A stretch of DNA of 15,676 nt from JBQCDV01 sp051960855 (GTDB lineage: Bacteria > Actinomycetota > Actinomycetes > JAJZTN01), in the NCBI GenBank assembly GCA_051960855.1, contig JBQCDV010000033.1, positions 1 to 15,676 on the forward strand, in the 5' to 3' direction. A model generated the notes under the pieces. It ran no database searches. It saw only the letters and a program-made list of their open reading frames with translations, and was not told the origin of the DNA. Made by a program: the position numbers and the translations under genes. Position 1 is the first letter of the stretch. Every line of letters begins with the position of its first letter. Below, in pieces: positions 13,618 to 15,676 of the stretch.

Positions 13618-13647
13618 AGGCTAGCGATCAGAGCCGGCGGCCCTCAC
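13618..13647 (-). promoter_or_regulatory. Candidate promoter of the HAD phosphatase gene, abutting a 10-bp repeat array
   Basis: TAGCCT (13623-13618, minus strand) lies 7 nt before the ATG at 13610. With a 17-18 nt spacer the -35 position falls in the first unit of the 10-bp tandem repeat (TGAGGG or GTGAGG), which is a poor -35. An activator bound to the array is one way such a promoter could work, but this is inference. Confidence 0.45.
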
Positions 13648-13700
13648 CAGCCCTCACCAGCCCTCACCAGCCCTCACGAGCCCTCACCAGCCCTCACCAG
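13641..13700. repeat. 10-bp tandem repeat, six units
   Basis: CCCTCACCAG occurs five times exactly, plus one CCCTCACGAG (13671-13680), with no spacers. The last unit contains the stop codon of the 13694-14719 gene, and the first overlaps the expected -35 of the HAD gene. The period is close to one helical turn. Confidence 0.95.
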
Positions 13701-14719
13701 GGCAGCAGCGCGGCGCCCGCGGGGGACAGCAGCGGCTTGACCTGCGGCCACGGCAGCACGACCTCCGGCTCACCAGCCGCGCACGCTGCCAGGTCGCACT
13801 GGTCGGCCACGAGGTGCAGCCCGTCCGACTGCGGCCACCACGTCGCGCGCAGCGCGCTCCAGCTCGCCACGACATCCGGGAAGAGGTAGTCGCCAGCGGT
13901 GTGGAGGTACGCCGCGCGGGCGACCCTGTCGAGGCCGGCCGTGCCACCCGGCGCGAGCAGCGAGCTGAGCGAGACCGCACGTCCCGTCCGCAGGTCGACC
14001 ACGACCGACCGGCTGAAGACCAGCGGATGCGCGCCCTGGAAGTCGGAGCTGTCGTCCAGCCGCACCGCCAGCAGTGGCCCGTCCCGCAGCGGCACCTGCG
14101 CGTCCAGCTCGAGGCGGTAGCCGGTACCGCCCAAGCTGCTGGCCTGAGAGTCGAACTGCGACACCAGTTCCTGCGTCACGTCCGCCAGCAGTGCCTCGGT
14201 CCGCTGCTCGACACCAGGCGGCAGCGAGGTCGCGGAGACCGGTCGCACGTCGAAGCTGGGAAAGGCGCGGTGCCCCGCCTTGTCGTCGCGGAAGTGCGTC
14301 GTGACGAGGACGTCGTAGGTCCACAGCCACGGCTTCGGCTTGCGCGGCGGCGCCACGAGCGCGCCGACGTGATTCCCGAACGTCGCTGTCCCGGCCGTCC
14401 CGACCGTCGTATCGGTGCCGTCCATTGGGGGGCCGTCCACAGACGGGCCGTCCACAGAGGGGCCGTCCACAGACGGGCCATCCACTGACGGGCCATCCAC
14501 AGACGGGGCAGGGACGGTCGCGCCGGAGGCGTCGCGGACGACGTTCGCAGATGAGGTGTCCGCGACCGAGAGCCCGGTGTGCGAGGAGGAGGCGACGGCG
14601 GCCACGCCGAGTCCGAGTACGGCGGCCGTGCCCGTCGCGACGAGGGCCGGCAGCAGGCGGCCCGCGGGCGCGGCGTACAGGCCCATACGGCCGTGGGAGC
14701 GCGGACGGGGGCGCGACAT
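13694..14719 (-). CDS. Exported or membrane-anchored RsiV/DUF3298-like protein with a pentapeptide repeat linker
   Basis: The 341-residue product has a basic N-terminus and a hydrophobic segment (about 22-45, LLPALVATGTAAVLGLGVAAVA), so it is exported or anchored. A linker follows with six copies of PSVDG (72-101). The C-terminal half resembles the DUF3298/RsiV domain: TYDVLVTTHF, SRSVVVDLRTGRAVSLSSLL, and DQCDLAACAAGEPEVVLPWPQVKPLL near the end. In Bacillus, RsiV is an anti-sigma factor that senses lysozyme, but no sigma-factor gene is adjacent here and most actinobacterial members are uncharacterised. The ATG at 14719 is chosen because AAGGA lies 4-5 nt upstream; a TTG at 14734 would add five residues. 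The family match is by pattern only and is moderate. Confidence 0.72.
   Translation of the reverse strand: MSRPRPRSHGRMGLYAAPAGRLLPALVATGTAAVLGLGVAAVASSSHTGLSVADTSSANVVRDASGATVPAPSVDGPSVDGPSVDGPSVDGPSVDGPPMDGTDTTVGTAGTATFGNHVGALVAPPRKPKPWLWTYDVLVTTHFRDDKAGHRAFPSFDVRPVSATSLPPGVEQRTEALLADVTQELVSQFDSQASSLGGTGYRLELDAQVPLRDGPLLAVRLDDSSDFQGAHPLVFSRSVVVDLRTGRAVSLSSLLAPGGTAGLDRVARAAYLHTAGDYLFPDVVASWSALRATWWPQSDGLHLVADQCDLAACAAGEPEVVLPWPQVKPLLSPAGAALLPW
14418..14507 (-). repeat. 15-bp coding tandem repeat (PSVDG), six units
   Basis: Units of 15 bp, such as CCGTCCACAGACGGG on the plus strand, run from 14418 to 14507. They encode PSVDG on the minus strand, the last reading PPMDG. Each unit contains CCGTC...GACGG, so the array can also form small stem-loops. 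Confidence 0.9.
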
Positions 14720-14912
14720 GTGGGTCCTTGACAACAGCGGTGGAGCGGTGGGGAAGCGCGCTTAGCGTCTCGCAGGGAGCAGTGGTGGCGCAGGGTGTTC
14801 GCGAAACTGACACACCGTGACGAAGGTGACCGGCACCACGCCCGGCTAGGAGCGGCTTCGCCGGCAGTGCAAGGATGCGTCACGACCCGACGCCGGACTC
14901 GGAGGAGCCCCG
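14720..14912. promoter_or_regulatory. Divergent intergenic region upstream of fba
   Basis: This 193-nt gap must hold the promoters of fba (rightward) and of the RsiV-like gene (leftward). It contains two perfect palindromes, AAGCGCGCTT (14754-14763) and TTCGCGAA (14799-14806). A TTGACA (14728-14733) and a TAGCGT (14763-14768) are present on the plus strand, but they are 29 nt apart, too far to be one promoter. The fba ribosome site GGAGGAG (14901-14907) is strong. No small gene is evident. Confidence 0.4.
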
Positions 14913-15676
14913 ATGCCCATCGCCACGCCTGAGGTCTACGCGCAGATGCTGGACGCCGCGAAGGCCGGAGCGTTCGCCTATCCCGCCATCAACGTGACGT
15001 CCTCGCAGACGCTCAACGCGGCGCTCCAGGGCTTCGCCGAGGCGGAGTCCGACGGCATCGTCCAGATCTCGACCGGTGGCGCGGAGTATCTGTCCGGGCA
15101 GAAGGTCAAGGACATGGTCACCGGTGCGGTGGCTCTCGCGGAGTACGCCCACGTCGTGGCGGCGAAGTACGGCGTGACGATCGCGCTGCACACCGACCAC
15201 TGCCCCAAGGACAAGCTCGACGGCTACATGCGCCCGCTGATCCAGGTCAGCCGGGAGCGCGTCGACCGGGGCCAGGAGCCGCTGTTCCAGAGCCACATGT
15301 GGGACGGGTCGGCCGTCGAGCTCGACGAGAACCTCGAGATCGCCAAGGACCTGCTCGAGCGGTGCGCCCGCGCCAAGCTCGTCATGGAGATGGAGATCGG
15401 CGTGGTCGGCGGTGAGGAGGACGGCGTCGTCGGCGAGATGAACGAGAAGCTCTACTCCACGCCCGGCGACGCCCTCCGGGTCGCCGAGACCCTCGGCACC
15501 GGGGAGAACGGCCGCTACATCCTCGCGGCGACGTTCGGGAACGTCCACGGCGTCTACAAGCCCGGCCACGTCAAGCTGCGCCCGAGCGTGCTCAAGGACA
15601 TCCAGGACACCGTCGGCCAGAAGGTCGGCAAGGACAAGCCGTTCAACCTCGTCTTCCACGGCGGCTCGGGCAGCAC
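14913..15676 (+). CDS. fba: Class II fructose-bisphosphate aldolase, 3'-truncated by the window
   Basis: This zinc-dependent cytosolic enzyme splits fructose 1,6-bisphosphate into dihydroxyacetone phosphate and glyceraldehyde 3-phosphate in glycolysis, and runs in reverse in gluconeogenesis. The 254 residues present include HTDHCPKD (93-100; Asp95 general acid, His96 zinc ligand), EIGVVGGEEDG (161-171), GNVHG (209-213; His212 zinc ligand) and FHGGSGS (248-254; His249 zinc ligand and phosphate loop). About 90 residues of the usual 340 or so lie beyond the window. The ATG at 14913 has GGAGGAG at 14901-14907, spacer 5 nt, and gives the family N-terminus. The frame has no stop before the window end. 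Confidence 0.95.
   Translation, partial: MPIATPEVYAQMLDAAKAGAFAYPAINVTSSQTLNAALQGFAEAESDGIVQISTGGAEYLSGQKVKDMVTGAVALAEYAHVVAAKYGVTIALHTDHCPKDKLDGYMRPLIQVSRERVDRGQEPLFQSHMWDGSAVELDENLEIAKDLLERCARAKLVMEMEIGVVGGEEDGVVGEMNEKLYSTPGDALRVAETLGTGENGRYILAATFGNVHGVYKPGHVKLRPSVLKDIQDTVGQKVGKDKPFNLVFHGGSGS

Noticed and set aside
13641..13700. CRISPR array
   Set aside because: Units are only 10 bp and directly joined, with no spacers and no cas genes nearby.
12162..13889. 575-codon plus-strand open frame across the methyltransferase, HAD gene and 10-bp repeats
   Set aside because: It covers two well-supported genes in other frames, is Arg/Gly/Pro-rich and matches no family.
14880..15659. 259-codon minus-strand open frame opposite fba
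   Set aside because: The plus strand encodes an unmistakable class II aldolase with all metal ligands; the reverse frame is its shadow.

Overview
This 15.7-kb window is very G+C-rich and densely packed. It uses many GTG starts, has tiny intergenic gaps, and carries protein families typical of an actinobacterium. I infer Actinomycetota, perhaps an Intrasporangiaceae-like lineage, but the sequence alone does not settle family or genus. No rRNA, tRNA, CRISPR array, transposase, phage gene or origin was seen.

Layout, left to right. (1) 1-741: 3' part of a peptide deformylase that runs in frame into a hydrophilic 106-residue tail; the tail has its own ATG and Shine-Dalgarno site. (2) 742-994: convergent intergenic DNA with a 12-bp tandem repeat directly abutting a 21-bp-stem palindrome. 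(3) 995-1492 (-): DoxX-like membrane protein. (4) 1784-6598: overlapping coxS-coxL-coxM plus coxG, a molybdenum hydroxylase of the form II CO-dehydrogenase-like group (active-site motif AYRGAGR, gene order S-L-M) with a membrane-anchored CoxG. (5) 6599-6916: a second copy of the palindrome, then a 20-bp tandem repeat. (6) 6917-7969: NAD-dependent epimerase/dehydratase-like protein. (7) 8031-8732 (-): alpha/beta hydrolase, divergent from pyrE (8758-9312). (8) 9316-12142 (-): esterase lipoprotein and two DedA paralogues. (9) 12178-12891: SPOUT (TrmH-like) RNA methyltransferase, overlapping tail-to-tail with a NagD-like HAD phosphatase (12819-13610, -). (10) 13694-14719 (-): secreted or anchored RsiV/DUF3298-like protein. 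(11) 14913-end: class II fructose-bisphosphate aldolase, cut by the window edge.

How it fits together. The cox genes are one translationally coupled unit. CoxS, CoxL and CoxM supply the [2Fe-2S], molybdenum and FAD parts of one enzyme, and CoxG probably links it to the membrane. The active site lacks the copper-ligand cysteine of true (form I) CO dehydrogenase, so the substrate is uncertain. pyrE, the RNA methyltransferase, DedA, fba and the cox genes also sit near one another in mycobacteria (from memory), which suggests an old actinobacterial neighbourhood.

The most unusual signals are non-coding. Two intergenic palindromes of one repeat family (831-889 and 6633-6693) differ by paired compensatory changes. 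At least six short tandem-repeat arrays occur in 15 kb. Five start codons lie 6-8 nt after a TANNNT -10-like box, which points to leaderless transcription.
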